Notes under the pieces: model-generated
Databases searched by the model: none
The model's input: only the letters and a program-made list of their open reading frames with translations
What the model was told of the DNA's origin: nothing
Part shown: in pieces, positions 10,773 through 20,370 of the stretch
Position numbering within the stretch: the first letter of the stretch is position 1
Layout: every line of letters starts with the position of its first letter
Source of the DNA: Bacillota bacterium
GTDB lineage: Bacteria > Bacillota_I > Bacilli_A > RF39 > UBA660
NCBI GenBank assembly: GCA_015059405.1
Contig: SVAL01000002.1
Location: 82,807-146,806 of the forward strand
Direction of reading: 5' to 3'
Length of the DNA: 64,000 bases
Made by a program: the position numbers and the translations under genes

Positions 10773-11935
10773 TATGCAGCCATTTGACTAGTTTTATTTT
10801 GAATTAAATTACTATTAAAATCATTAATATCTTGTGTTAAAAATTGAACTCTTGGATCGTTTGATATTCCTTTTTCCCTATTTTGAATATAACTTCTACA
10901 TACACTAAATAATACAACAGAATTATCAAGTAAATTATAACATTCTTCTATTTTTCCATTACATATATTGGTGTATATTACATCACTAATATCTTTATCA
11001 CTCATCCCAGGTGTTATAACAGTATTACTATTAACCATAACACCTTCATTTAAACTTGATACTACATTACTAACAACACTTTTCAATAATTCCGCTTTAA
11101 CATCATTTTTATCGTATAAAATTTGTTCTCCAAGTTTATAACTATTATTATTTTCATCTATTATACTACTATACAAATTAATTGCTTGTTCTTCTTGATT
11201 TATTTCTACCACTGGTATTTCATCTGTATGTTCAAATAAATCACTATTTTCTTCTACATAGTCTTTTCTTGTTTTAGGTAGCCTAATACCACTAGCCTCA
11301 TCATTAATTAATTCATGAAATTTACCACCTATATTTTCTTTAAATAAATCAAACTCTCTTCTCATCCCACTAATATAACTTCTAAGTTTAAAAGCTAATT
11401 TATTACTTATTAGACTTTCTTTTTCACTAGATACATTTAATTTATAATTTTGATATTCTTCTTCACTAATAGGAGCATAATATAACTCCCCATCTCTTTC
11501 TTTTAAACCAAGTCGCACTTTTTCTACTTTTGCACCTTCTAAGCTTAAATCACCCTTATAAGTAATTGCTCCATCATTCATTCCTCTTCTATCAAATTCA
11601 GCTAATTTTTCATATGGAAACATTACTCTTACCGCTGTTAATGTAACTCCTGGTGTAACATTTAAACAAACATTTTCAAAATCAGGAACTCCACCAAAGA
11701 AAAAACATCTTTTATGAATACCATAAGATGCAAATCTACTTGATGCATGTACCTCTTGTGACTCAATTATTTTATCCGCAGTTTCATCTGTTGTTATATG
11801 ATATAAACCTTCACTATAACTTCTTAATACTGTATTTCTTGATTCAAATAAAGGATATTGAATAGATTTAGTAAGTGACGCAAAAACTGAAATCGCAGTA
11901 GATGGTAATACATATAATAAATCATCATCTTTCAT
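10772..11935 (-). CDS. Hypothetical protein with possible ADP-ribosyltransferase-like N-terminal segment
   Basis: LYHITTDETADKIIESQEVHASSRFASYGIHKRCFFFGGVP resembles ART-fold YHxT motifs; weak. Confidence 0.4.
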   Translation of the reverse strand: MKDDDLLYVLPSTAISVFASLTKSIQYPLFESRNTVLRSYSEGLYHITTDETADKIIESQEVHASSRFASYGIHKRCFFFGGVPDFENVCLNVTPGVTLTAVRVMFPYEKLAEFDRRGMNDGAITYKGDLSLEGAKVEKVRLGLKERDGELYYAPISEEEYQNYKLNVSSEKESLISNKLAFKLRSYISGMRREFDLFKENIGGKFHELINDEASGIRLPKTRKDYVEENSDLFEHTDEIPVVEINQEEQAINLYSSIIDENNNSYKLGEQILYDKNDVKAELLKSVVSNVVSSLNEGVMVNSNTVITPGMSDKDISDVIYTNICNGKIEECYNLLDNSVVLFSVCRSYIQNREKGISNDPRVQFLTQDINDFNSNLIQNKTSQMAA

Positions 11936-12044
11936 AAATACACTTCCTATCCTAATAATAGTTTAAACTTTAATTTAAAAAGTATCAAGATTTATTATAT
12001 AACTTTACATTTATGATATAATTATTTTAGAAAGGAATCTTATT

Positions 12045-12515
12045 ATGGAATTAACTGAATTTATTAAAACATTAGATTTTGATAGTTATAATTATTTGTA
12101 TCATGAAACTTCACGTGGTACAGGAAAACAAATAGTAGAAGAAGGTTTACTTGTAAATGGAAATAATATTTTAAATGTTGATAATATTCTTTTTACTACT
12201 ACTCTTCCTCTTACTAAAGATATGGTTAATGATCCTGAAGAATTTTCATCATTTTTAAAACAAGAAAAAAGTACTAGTTCTTTATTTAGAGATGTATCAG
12301 AAATGGTTATTATCGTATCTCCAAAAGATTATGATAATAACATAGTATCACCTTTTAATGCCTATGCTGACGATGAAAATTATTATCAAGGTATAGTTGA
12401 ACCAAACTTTATTTTAGGGGTAATAAACCTTGAAGATTTAACTTTTACTCCTAATTTAGAATGTGAATACTATGATGATTTTTATGATATAGAAAGTTAT
12501 AATATACACAAATAA
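12045..12515 (+). CDS. Hypothetical protein with possible ART-like fold
   Basis: One of few real plus-strand genes; RBS aaaggaa upstream; YLYHETSRGTGKQIVEEGLLVNG motif. Confidence 0.55.
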   Translation: MELTEFIKTLDFDSYNYLYHETSRGTGKQIVEEGLLVNGNNILNVDNILFTTTLPLTKDMVNDPEEFSSFLKQEKSTSSLFRDVSEMVIIVSPKDYDNNIVSPFNAYADDENYYQGIVEPNFILGVINLEDLTFTPNLECEYYDDFYDIESYNIHK

Positions 12516-12580
12516 AAGATGCATTACTGAAGTGAACCCCAAATCGTTCACTCAAAATTAAAAGACGTTAGATAAAAAAT

Positions 12581-13336
12581 CTAACGTTTTTTTGATTTTA
12601 ATCGAGTTGTGTTATAAAATAATAACCAATCTTCTACAAGTTGTTGGTATTCTTGTAAAGATGATATATTATTATTATACAAAGTTTCTTTTTTCAAAAT
12701 TGAGCGAAATGATTCCATAGGTGCATCATCTATAGGAGTTCCTTTTCTACTCATTGAAATTTGAATATTATTTGACTCACAAATAGCTTTGTACTCATAA
12801 GACGTATACTGGAATCCTTGGTCGGAATGAATAATTAATCCAGATACGTTTTTTGTTTGTGATAAAGCATCATTTAAAGTGTCTATAACTAATTTTACAT
12901 TATTAAACTTTGAAATTTTATAACTTACAATTTTTCTATCATATAAATCTAATATAGTTGATAAATATAATTTCTTTTCTTTATAAGACAAGTATGTTAT
13001 ATCAGTCGTCCATACTTTGTTTTTCTCATTAATATTAAAATTTCTTTTTATCAAATTTGGTTTAACATTTTCTTCAATTCTTCTAAAACCATTCTTTTTC
13101 TTCTTTTTATGATATTTTGGTACCAAATAATACTTTTTCATTATTCTAAATACCTTTTTATGATTAAATATTACACCATATTCAATCTTTAAACCTTCTG
13201 TTATCCTTCGATATCCATATGTGCCTTTTGACTTGTCAAACACATTTTTAATCATTAAATAATCAATATAATCTGGATCATCTTTGTTTTTATATTTGTA
13301 ATATGTTCTTTTACTAATTTCTAAAACAGCACACAT
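12581..13336 (-). CDS. IS3-family transposase OrfB (DDE integrase core)
   Basis: VWTTDITYL, IIHSDQGFQYTS, MSRKGTPIDDAPMESF integrase motifs. Confidence 0.95.
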   Translation of the reverse strand: MCAVLEISKRTYYKYKNKDDPDYIDYLMIKNVFDKSKGTYGYRRITEGLKIEYGVIFNHKKVFRIMKKYYLVPKYHKKKKKNGFRRIEENVKPNLIKRNFNINEKNKVWTTDITYLSYKEKKLYLSTILDLYDRKIVSYKISKFNNVKLVIDTLNDALSQTKNVSGLIIHSDQGFQYTSYEYKAICESNNIQISMSRKGTPIDDAPMESFRSILKKETLYNNNISSLQEYQQLVEDWLLFYNTTRLKSKKR

Positions 13337-13377
13337 GTTTGAAAGTTTAAACTTATTTATGTATAAGTTTATAAATA

Positions 13378-13662
13378 TTACTTTCTCTCGCGTTGTGCCT
13401 TTAGGAAGGCTTGGTATTTTTTTAATATTTCATAACGTTCTTTATAATCGATTGATTCTTCATTTTTAGGTCTTCCTTTTTTTCCTGATTTTATAATTTC
13501 AGGATGCTTATATCTATAAATCATATTATCTATAGTTTTGTAAGAAATACCATACTCTTTAGCTAAGGATCGAGAAGAATAATCACCTGAAATATATCTA
13601 TTGATTATCTCTTCCTTTAGTTCTAAAGAATATTTATTATACTTTTGTCCTTTTGAACCCAT
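13378..13662 (-). CDS. IS3-family transposase OrfA (HTH)
   Basis: HTH protein upstream of OrfB; ends beyond an A7 slippery tract (TTA AAA AAA). Confidence 0.9.
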   Translation of the reverse strand: MGSKGQKYNKYSLELKEEIINRYISGDYSSRSLAKEYGISYKTIDNMIYRYKHPEIIKSGKKGRPKNEESIDYKERYEILKKYQAFLKAQRERK

Positions 13663-13759
13663 AAAATAACATCTCCTTTCTTGAGATGTTATTTTATCTA
13701 AAAAGCCTTTTTATTTAAAGTGTCCAAAATGGGGTTCACTTCATTACTGCATCTTTTTA

Positions 13760-15490
13760 TTATGAATTTAAAGTTTCTGTTTTATATAAATTTTTATAAG
13801 TTTTATTAGTTTTTAATAAATCATCATGAGAACCAGACGCTACTATTTTACCTTTATCTACTACATGAATAATATCTGCATCCATAATAGTAGATAATCT
13901 ATGAGCAACTATTACAACTGTATGATCTTTAACTAAATTATCTATAGCTTTTTTAATATACTCTTGAGATTCATTATCTAAAGCACTAGTTGCTTCATCA
14001 AATAAAATTATTTTACTTTTCTTAGATAATGTTCTAGCTATTGATAATCTTTGTTTTTGACCACCAGACAAGTTAACTCCACCTTCACCAAGTACTGTAT
14101 CATACTTATTTGGTAAAGACATAATATAATCATCTATATAAGCAAGCTTACAATATTTTCTTATATCTTTTAAAGTTATATTATTATCAAGTAATAAGAA
14201 ATTTTCTTTAATTGTCTTATTAAATATAAATGGTTCTTGTCTAATAATAGATATATTTTTTCTTAACTCTTCCTCACTTAAATCTTTAATATTAATATCA
14301 TCTATTAATATTTCCCCTGAATTAACATCAAATATTCTAGTAATTAAATTAAATAAAGTTGATTTACCTTGACCAGATTTACCTACTATCGCAATCTTTT
14401 TATTAGGTTCAATCTCTAAATTAAAATTATTTAAAGTATTATCTTCATCTGGATAAGCAAATACTACATCTTTAAAAGTAATATTTCCACTTACTTTAGT
14501 TAATTTCTTTTCTCCAAACTTTTCATCTTCATATAATTTATTTTCTAATATTTCATTAACCCTAGTAATAGATACCATAACTTTTTGATAAGTTTGAGTT
14601 AAATCATTTAAATTCTCTATTAACCACATATATCTATATACATAATAAGTCATCGCTATAAAGAAAGTTAAAGATATTTCATTATAATATAACAAGAATA
14701 CACATGTAACAAATACCCCAACTTCTAATATAGATTTTATAAATCTAACTATTATATTAAATTCCTTTTGAATATCAATTTCTTTTTCTGATTTTTTGTA
14801 AATAAGTTTTATGATATCTCTCATATTACCTATTAAATTATTTTTAATCCCTAATGTTTTTATTTCTCTTATTCCTCTAATTGATTCATTTACTAAAGAT
14901 GTAAATTTATCTTGTTCTGTTTTCCTTTCTTTATGTATATCTTTTAATTTAGGACTATAAATCTTTATTATTAAAAATAATAATCCAACTAAGAAAACTA
15001 TTTCTAAACCTATAATCCAAGAATTAATAAATACATATACTATAATTATTAAAGACGCTACTATTGAAGACACCATATTAAGAAGTCTTCCAAATGCAAA
15101 ACTTAAAGAATCAGCATCATTAGTAATTCTATTAATAATTTCTCCAGATGAATGTTTTTCAAATGCTACAGCTGGTAAATTAAGTGCTTTCTTGTAAGTA
15201 AAATAACCTAATTTACGAGTTAAAGAACTTTCTATCTTATATAAAATAGAATTAGCAAAATGAAGTATTGATCCATCCAAAGTTAATTCTATCAAGAAAT
15301 ATATACCTAAATATACAAGTGCTAATTTAATTTCTAAATTAGTAATAGCTTCAACTGCAGCACCATTTAAATATCCAGTAAATATTTCAGCAACTCCTGA
15401 TATAAATATTAAACTACTAGCAAAAACAAGTTTTTTCTTATCTTCACCAATCAATCTAATTAGAGGTTTAAATTCTTTTAAATTCTTCAT
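13760..15490 (-). CDS. ABC transporter, permease/ATP-binding
   Basis: Walker A GKSGQGKST, LSGGQKQRLSIART, LFDEATSALD. Confidence 0.9.
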   Translation of the reverse strand: MKNLKEFKPLIRLIGEDKKKLVFASSLIFISGVAEIFTGYLNGAAVEAITNLEIKLALVYLGIYFLIELTLDGSILHFANSILYKIESSLTRKLGYFTYKKALNLPAVAFEKHSSGEIINRITNDADSLSFAFGRLLNMVSSIVASLIIIVYVFINSWIIGLEIVFLVGLLFLIIKIYSPKLKDIHKERKTEQDKFTSLVNESIRGIREIKTLGIKNNLIGNMRDIIKLIYKKSEKEIDIQKEFNIIVRFIKSILEVGVFVTCVFLLYYNEISLTFFIAMTYYVYRYMWLIENLNDLTQTYQKVMVSITRVNEILENKLYEDEKFGEKKLTKVSGNITFKDVVFAYPDEDNTLNNFNLEIEPNKKIAIVGKSGQGKSTLFNLITRIFDVNSGEILIDDINIKDLSEEELRKNISIIRQEPFIFNKTIKENFLLLDNNITLKDIRKYCKLAYIDDYIMSLPNKYDTVLGEGGVNLSGGQKQRLSIARTLSKKSKIILFDEATSALDNESQEYIKKAIDNLVKDHTVVIVAHRLSTIMDADIIHVVDKGKIVASGSHDDLLKTNKTYKNLYKTETLNS

Positions 15491-15502
15491 ACTAAACCTC
15501 CA

Positions 15503-15530
15503 TAAAAAAAGACTACTTAAATGTAGCCAG
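15503..15530 (-). terminator. Terminator/attenuator hairpin between the 28-aa leader ORF and the ABC transporter gene
   Basis: Minus strand GGCTAC ATTTAA GTAGTC followed by TTTTTTT. Confidence 0.65.
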
Positions 15531-15535
15531 TTACG

Positions 15536-15622
15536 TTATAAAGTGAAAAAACAAAGAAGTTTCCCCACTCTTCCGCATCTAGCATTCATTTGATTATTAA
15601 AAACATTATAAAACTTCTTCAT
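15536..15622 (-). CDS. Small leader-type ORF, MKKFYNVFNNQMNARCGRVGKLLCFFTL* (28 aa)
   Basis: Strong SD GAAAGGAG correctly spaced before ATG; immediately precedes the attenuator and ABC transporter. Confidence 0.6.
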   Translation of the reverse strand: MKKFYNVFNNQMNARCGRVGKLLCFFTL

Positions 15623-15657
15623 ATTTTCACTCCTTTCTCTTTAAATTCAAAAAAAGG

Positions 15658-15693
15658 ATAACATTAAAAGCAATTAATGTCAACCTTTTTTGT
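15658..15693 (-). promoter_or_regulatory. Candidate promoter TTGACA-17 bp-TATCCT (overlaps a terminator-like hairpin)
   Basis: Minus strand TTGACATTAATTGCTTTTAATGTTATCCT upstream of the 28-aa ORF. Confidence 0.45.
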
Positions 15694-15721
15694 TAACAGT
15701 CATATAAAATAATAATTGTTA

Positions 15722-16441
15722 TTACTTTTTCTTTGTTTTATTTATATTTTTTCTTTTGTTCTTCTTCTTATCTTTTACAAAATATTCAATATATATACAA
15801 ATCGCAGCTACTACAATAATTAATAATGAAAAAATAATTGTTAATATAATAGTTTCTATACTATTATTATCATTTGCATCAACTGGTTTTATATATTTAA
15901 TATCTAAATCTCTACTTTCTACAATTTCTGCATAAAAAGCATTATACCCATTTTTAATTCCATTATCCCATTCATCATCTTTAAAATATGTACTAATATA
16001 TTTATTTTTTACCTCATCTATTTTACTACTTGTTAATACATCAGTTAAACCAGTTCCAACTTTAATATTAAACTTTCCTTCTTTAAGAGATAAAACCATT
16101 AATAATAAATTATTATTTTCATCATTATTACTAATTTGCCAAAGATTAAAAAAACTATTTGTAAAATCTTCTATATTAGAATCATCTAAACCAGATACAG
16201 TAACTACTAATATTTTAATACCTGCTTCTTTTTCTAATTCATCACTTTTTTTAATAATATATTCTTCTGTTTTCGTAGATAATATTTTAGCACCATCTAA
16301 TACATCTGCATTTTTCAAATTATCAGTATTTAGTGGAAAATAAGATATTATAGGATCTACTACTGGATTAGAAAAAGCAAAAACTCCCACTGGTAATAAT
16401 AATAAAACAAATAATATTAAATAATTAAAATTCCTCTTCAT
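15722..16441 (-). CDS. TPM-domain membrane protein
   Basis: Signal peptide, TPM-like domain (KILVVTVSGLDDSNIEDFTNSFFNLWQI), C-terminal TM. Confidence 0.65.
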   Translation of the reverse strand: MKRNFNYLILFVLLLLPVGVFAFSNPVVDPIISYFPLNTDNLKNADVLDGAKILSTKTEEYIIKKSDELEKEAGIKILVVTVSGLDDSNIEDFTNSFFNLWQISNNDENNNLLLMVLSLKEGKFNIKVGTGLTDVLTSSKIDEVKNKYISTYFKDDEWDNGIKNGYNAFYAEIVESRDLDIKYIKPVDANDNNSIETIILTIIFSLLIIVVAAICIYIEYFVKDKKKNKRKNINKTKKK

Positions 16442-16547
16442 AAAAACACCTTCTCTATTTTAATATTATTATATTTATTATTTGTTGTCTATATCTATCA
16501 AAAGTATTTAATTTTGTTAACCATTATTTACTATAGTTTTACATATT

Positions 16548-17228
16548 TTATTTTAAACCAATACTAGAAAAATCCTCTCTATCCGATCTTAAACTTTTCT
16601 TTGGATATAAATTAGAATATAAACTCTTAAAATCTAAACCTCTTTTTATTAATCTTTCTTCATCATTACTTAAAGTATCTTGATTAACATATTTAGAAAC
16701 AACACCATATATCTTAGAAATAACCTCTTCTTCTACTTCTAAAAAAGGATCTGTAGTAGATGAACTTCTTTTAGTAAACTCACCAATTAAAGGATAATAA
16801 GCACCTACTTTTACTACTCCTTTAAATATATAAATTCTAAACCACATTGGATAATTATTATTATCATCACATAAATAATCTATCCACTTATCTAAACTTA
16901 TCTTTTGTTCATTTCTAATCGCACCAAGTACCAAAGATTTATCTTCATCAGTTAAATCTTCTTTTTCATCTAAACCTAATTCTCTAAAATATCCTTTTCT
17001 ATATTCTATATAACTTTCAGGTAAAAATTTAATAACATATTTATCATGATAAAACCCTTTTAATAAATCCATTTTATATTTAGTATCTGCCTTACTATGT
17101 ACTCTTTCTAATTTATCTAAATATTCATTAATTCTATCAATAGGATTATTAGAAATAGAATTAATACTATCTCTCATATCTTTATACATTAAATTTAAAA
17201 ATTCAGCACCACTATTAACTTGTTTCAT
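16548..17228 (-). CDS. Hypothetical protein
   Basis: Long ORF on the coding strand. Confidence 0.5.
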   Translation of the reverse strand: MKQVNSGAEFLNLMYKDMRDSINSISNNPIDRINEYLDKLERVHSKADTKYKMDLLKGFYHDKYVIKFLPESYIEYRKGYFRELGLDEKEDLTDEDKSLVLGAIRNEQKISLDKWIDYLCDDNNNYPMWFRIYIFKGVVKVGAYYPLIGEFTKRSSSTTDPFLEVEEEVISKIYGVVSKYVNQDTLSNDEERLIKRGLDFKSLYSNLYPKKSLRSDREDFSSIGLK

Positions 17229-17276
17229 ATTATCACCTATCTTAAAACAATTATAACATAAAATATAGATTGAGAA

Positions 17277-17678
17277 CTAATCCCAATCTACATATTCTTC
17301 ATCAATATAATTAAGACATTTTAAATGAATATCATAAACAAGTTTTCCATCACTACAATCAGTATCTGCATATACCTTACAATAAGACTCTTTATCTACA
17401 TCTAATAAGATATCTTTCTTTATATAACCTTGTTGAAGTAAATCACTAGAAGTAATTATCATTTTATAAGAAGCATTAGAATCCAAACAACAATTAGGAC
17501 AACTAACAGTTAATTTCCATTTTAAACCTTCTTCAAAATCTTTCTTTATTTCTTCGTACCTTTCTAAATACATATTATTATCCTTATTTTCTTCTTTATT
17601 TTTTTCCTTCTTAGCACAACCAGTAATTACAAACATACTAAAACAAACAATAATTAATCCAAATACAATTTTTTTCAT
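17277..17678 (-). CDS. Putative lipoprotein
   Basis: Lipobox VITGCAKK. Confidence 0.65.
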   Translation of the reverse strand: MKKIVFGLIIVCFSMFVITGCAKKEKNKEENKDNNMYLERYEEIKKDFEEGLKWKLTVSCPNCCLDSNASYKMIITSSDLLQQGYIKKDILLDVDKESYCKVYADTDCSDGKLVYDIHLKCLNYIDEEYVDWD

Positions 17679-17718
17679 AAGTATACCTCCTATTCAAATT
17701 AATTATATACTAATTAAT

Positions 17719-18561
17719 TTATAATTTCATTAATCTACTATCAACTTTATTACTATCTAGTATTTCATATTGTTTTCTAGCAATGTTATTTAACCTAATT
17801 AATCTTTCAGTTTGAGGAATATTATTTTCTATTAATTCAGCATTTATATTTTCTAAATTACTAAGAATTATTAATGAAATTAAATCAGCATAATCTCTAA
17901 TATTTCCAATTTTAGCAAGTTCAGGATTTTCTTCTCTCCATTCTTTTGCAGTCATTCCAAAAAGCGCTACATTCAAAACATCTGCTTCTTCTGCATATAT
18001 ATATTTCTTTTGTTTGTCAGTAAGTACTGGTACAATATTTTTCTTAATTGAACTTGTTTGTATAAAATAATTAGTCTTAGCCAAAATTCTACTTACATTC
18101 CACTCGATAGACTTTTCTAATGATTCTTTTTTCTTTAATCTCTCAAACTCCTTTATCAAATAAAGTTTAAATACAGGAGAAATAGATGACGCAAATTCTA
18201 ATGCAATATCCTTATGAGCATATGTACCGCCATATTTTCCTCTTATGGAAAAAATCCCAATCGCATTTGTTTTTTCACACCATTCATTAACACTAGGAGT
18301 AAAAGTTAATAATCCTACTTGATTTTTAAAGTGTTCAGATTCGAACACTTTAAAATTGGGATTATACATTTTTTCCCATACAATTAAGAATTCTAATACA
18401 CTTCTCGTTCTTAACCAGTTTCTAATAACATCAGCTGCTCTAAAGTTATTCCCTTTCCCTTTAGCTATATCCGTTATACAAATATAATCTTTCCCATCAA
18501 GTTTAGTTATTCCTACTTTAACACCATTTATATTTAAAAAATTATGTTTCAATTTAATCAC
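17719..18561 (-). CDS. KilA-N domain protein
   Basis: GKDYICITDIAKGKGNNFRAADVIRNWLRTRSVLEFLIVWE... NAIGIFSIRGKYGGTYAHKDIALEFASSISPVFKLYLIKEFERL. Confidence 0.85.
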   Translation of the reverse strand: MIKLKHNFLNINGVKVGITKLDGKDYICITDIAKGKGNNFRAADVIRNWLRTRSVLEFLIVWEKMYNPNFKVFESEHFKNQVGLLTFTPSVNEWCEKTNAIGIFSIRGKYGGTYAHKDIALEFASSISPVFKLYLIKEFERLKKKESLEKSIEWNVSRILAKTNYFIQTSSIKKNIVPVLTDKQKKYIYAEEADVLNVALFGMTAKEWREENPELAKIGNIRDYADLISLIILSNLENINAELIENNIPQTERLIRLNNIARKQYEILDSNKVDSRLMKL

Positions 18562-18596
18562 CTCTATATTATGATTAAATTTAAAATTATAATTTC

Positions 18597-18692
18597 CTAT
18601 ATATCCTTACTTATATTTAATAAAATACCTATACTACACAAAGTAATTAATAAACTAGAACCACCATAAGAAAGAAAAGGAAGTGTAACCCC
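18597..18692 (-). pseudogene. ftsW: 3' fragment of ftsW separated from the rest of the gene by the ICE
   Basis: Minus-strand translation [31 protein letters not shown]; stop codon TAG of the element directly precedes it. Confidence 0.9.
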
Positions 18693-18727
18693 CTACATCT
18701 AAAAGTGCCTCTCCAAAAATAAAGTAA

Positions 18728-18776
18728 ACACTTCCTAAATAACTTAAAATTAAAGGGTACACTTCCAAATAACTTA
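18728..18776. repeat. Two direct repeats ACACTTCC(T)AAATAACTTA near the recombinase end of the ICE
   Basis: 18728-18746 ACACTTCCTAAATAACTTA and 18759-18776 ACACTTCCAAATAACTTA. Confidence 0.6.
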
Positions 18777-18786
18777 TTTTTTTATA

Positions 18787-20370
18787 TTATTTAACTACTT
18801 GAAATTCTTTAAATCTAAAAACAACATAAATATTCTTTTCTTTATCTATTTCTATTCTTTCAATTAATCTAGTTATTAAATCCCTGTCAGGATTTTTAAG
18901 CGACATATAATCTAATACTGCTTTCTTACATCTATGAAAAGATGAAGTAACTGTTGTTTTAGTTTGTTCTTCATTAAGTCTTTTTTTCTTTGTTAAATCA
19001 TGTAAATCCATTTCTAAATTCAAAATTATATTCTTTGTTTTTTCATAAATTCTTTTATACATATCTTCATCTACTAAACCTTTAACTTTATCAACGTATA
19101 ATTCATCTATTGTATTTTTATGATTAGATATTTCTAGATTTAATTTATCTATTTTTTCATTAACTTCTTTTAAATTTTTTTCTACTATATTTTTCGAATT
19201 ATCTCCAACTTCATCAAATTCATAATATTTAGAAAGTTTTTCACACATTTGTTGCAAATATTCTATTACATCTTCTTCTAACCAATCATAATTAAGTCTA
19301 TGTGAATAACATGCATTAAACTTTCCCTTTCTTGAATATAAATTACATTGAGTATAATGCGTAACTTTCTTTTTACCAACATCAGTACTAATACGAATTG
19401 ATCTACCACACTCATGACAATACAATAAACCACCAAATAAAAAATCAAATTGATGATTTTGTCTTCTTTCTGTACTTCTACTTTTTAAAATATCTTGTAC
19501 TTTCAAGAAATCCTCTTCCGATACAATTCCTTCGTGTGTATTCTTAACAATAATTAATTCTTCATCTCTAGTCTTTCTTAGTTTCTTAGAATTATAACTT
19601 ATTTTATTATGAGTATTTTGAACCATATTACCTATGTACATCTGATTAGTTAAAATTCCTTTAACGGTTTGTCTTTTCCATATACCTAAACCTCCATTTT
19701 CAACTACATCCTTACTACGATATTCTTTTTTATGAACAATTGGAATTGGTATCTTTCTTAACGTTAAAACATCCGCAATTTTTTTAGGAGATATCCCATC
19801 TAATGCCATATCATATATTAATTCAATAACGTTTCTAACTTCTTCATCAACAATCAGCTTATGTTTATCATCAGGATTTTTCTTATAGCCATAAAGTGCA
19901 AAAGAACCTATGTAATCTCCCCTATTTTGTTTAGCACGAAGTGATGTTTTAACCTTTTTAGATACATCTCTTAAATATAAATCATTTACACCTAATCTAA
20001 TTCCAAGCATTGAATCTCCAATATTAGAATCAAAAGAATCATTAATTGCTATATATCTAACTCCTTTTTCTAAAAAATATTCTTCTATATATCTTCCTGT
20101 TTTATATATTTCCCTACCAAGTCTTGATAAATCTTTAGTAATAACACAATTAATTTTACCAGCTTCTATATCACGAATCATTTCTTGAAATCCCGGTCTA
20201 TCAAAATTACCACCAGAATAACCATCATCAACATAATGTTTATATATAATTAAATTATTGTATTTAGCAAACGATTCAATAATCATTTTTTGACTTTGAA
20301 TAGAAGAACTTTCATCACAATTACTATCTGCATCAGATAATCGATTATATGCACCACATATATATTGCAT
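18787..20370 (-). CDS. Large serine recombinase (resolvase/Zn-ribbon/coiled coil)
   Basis: Catalytic domain GAYNRLSDADSNCDESSSIQSQ, ITKDLSRLGREIYKTG, Zn-ribbon GGLLYCHECGRSIRIS. Confidence 0.95.
   Translation of the reverse strand: MQYICGAYNRLSDADSNCDESSSIQSQKMIIESFAKYNNLIIYKHYVDDGYSGGNFDRPGFQEMIRDIEAGKINCVITKDLSRLGREIYKTGRYIEEYFLEKGVRYIAINDSFDSNIGDSMLGIRLGVNDLYLRDVSKKVKTSLRAKQNRGDYIGSFALYGYKKNPDDKHKLIVDEEVRNVIELIYDMALDGISPKKIADVLTLRKIPIPIVHKKEYRSKDVVENGGLGIWKRQTVKGILTNQMYIGNMVQNTHNKISYNSKKLRKTRDEELIIVKNTHEGIVSEEDFLKVQDILKSRSTERRQNHQFDFLFGGLLYCHECGRSIRISTDVGKKKVTHYTQCNLYSRKGKFNACYSHRLNYDWLEEDVIEYLQQMCEKLSKYYEFDEVGDNSKNIVEKNLKEVNEKIDKLNLEISNHKNTIDELYVDKVKGLVDEDMYKRIYEKTKNIILNLEMDLHDLTKKKRLNEEQTKTTVTSSFHRCKKAVLDYMSLKNPDRDLITRLIERIEIDKEKNIYVVFRFKEFQVVK

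Larger units (their letters stand above)
12528..13743 (-). mobile_element. IS3-family insertion sequence, 1216 bp
   Basis: Terminal inverted repeats TGAAGTGAACCCC (12528-12540) / GGGGTTCACTTCA (13731-13743); 4-bp target duplication TTAC (12524-12527 and 13744-13747); OrfA and OrfB inside. Confidence 0.92.
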
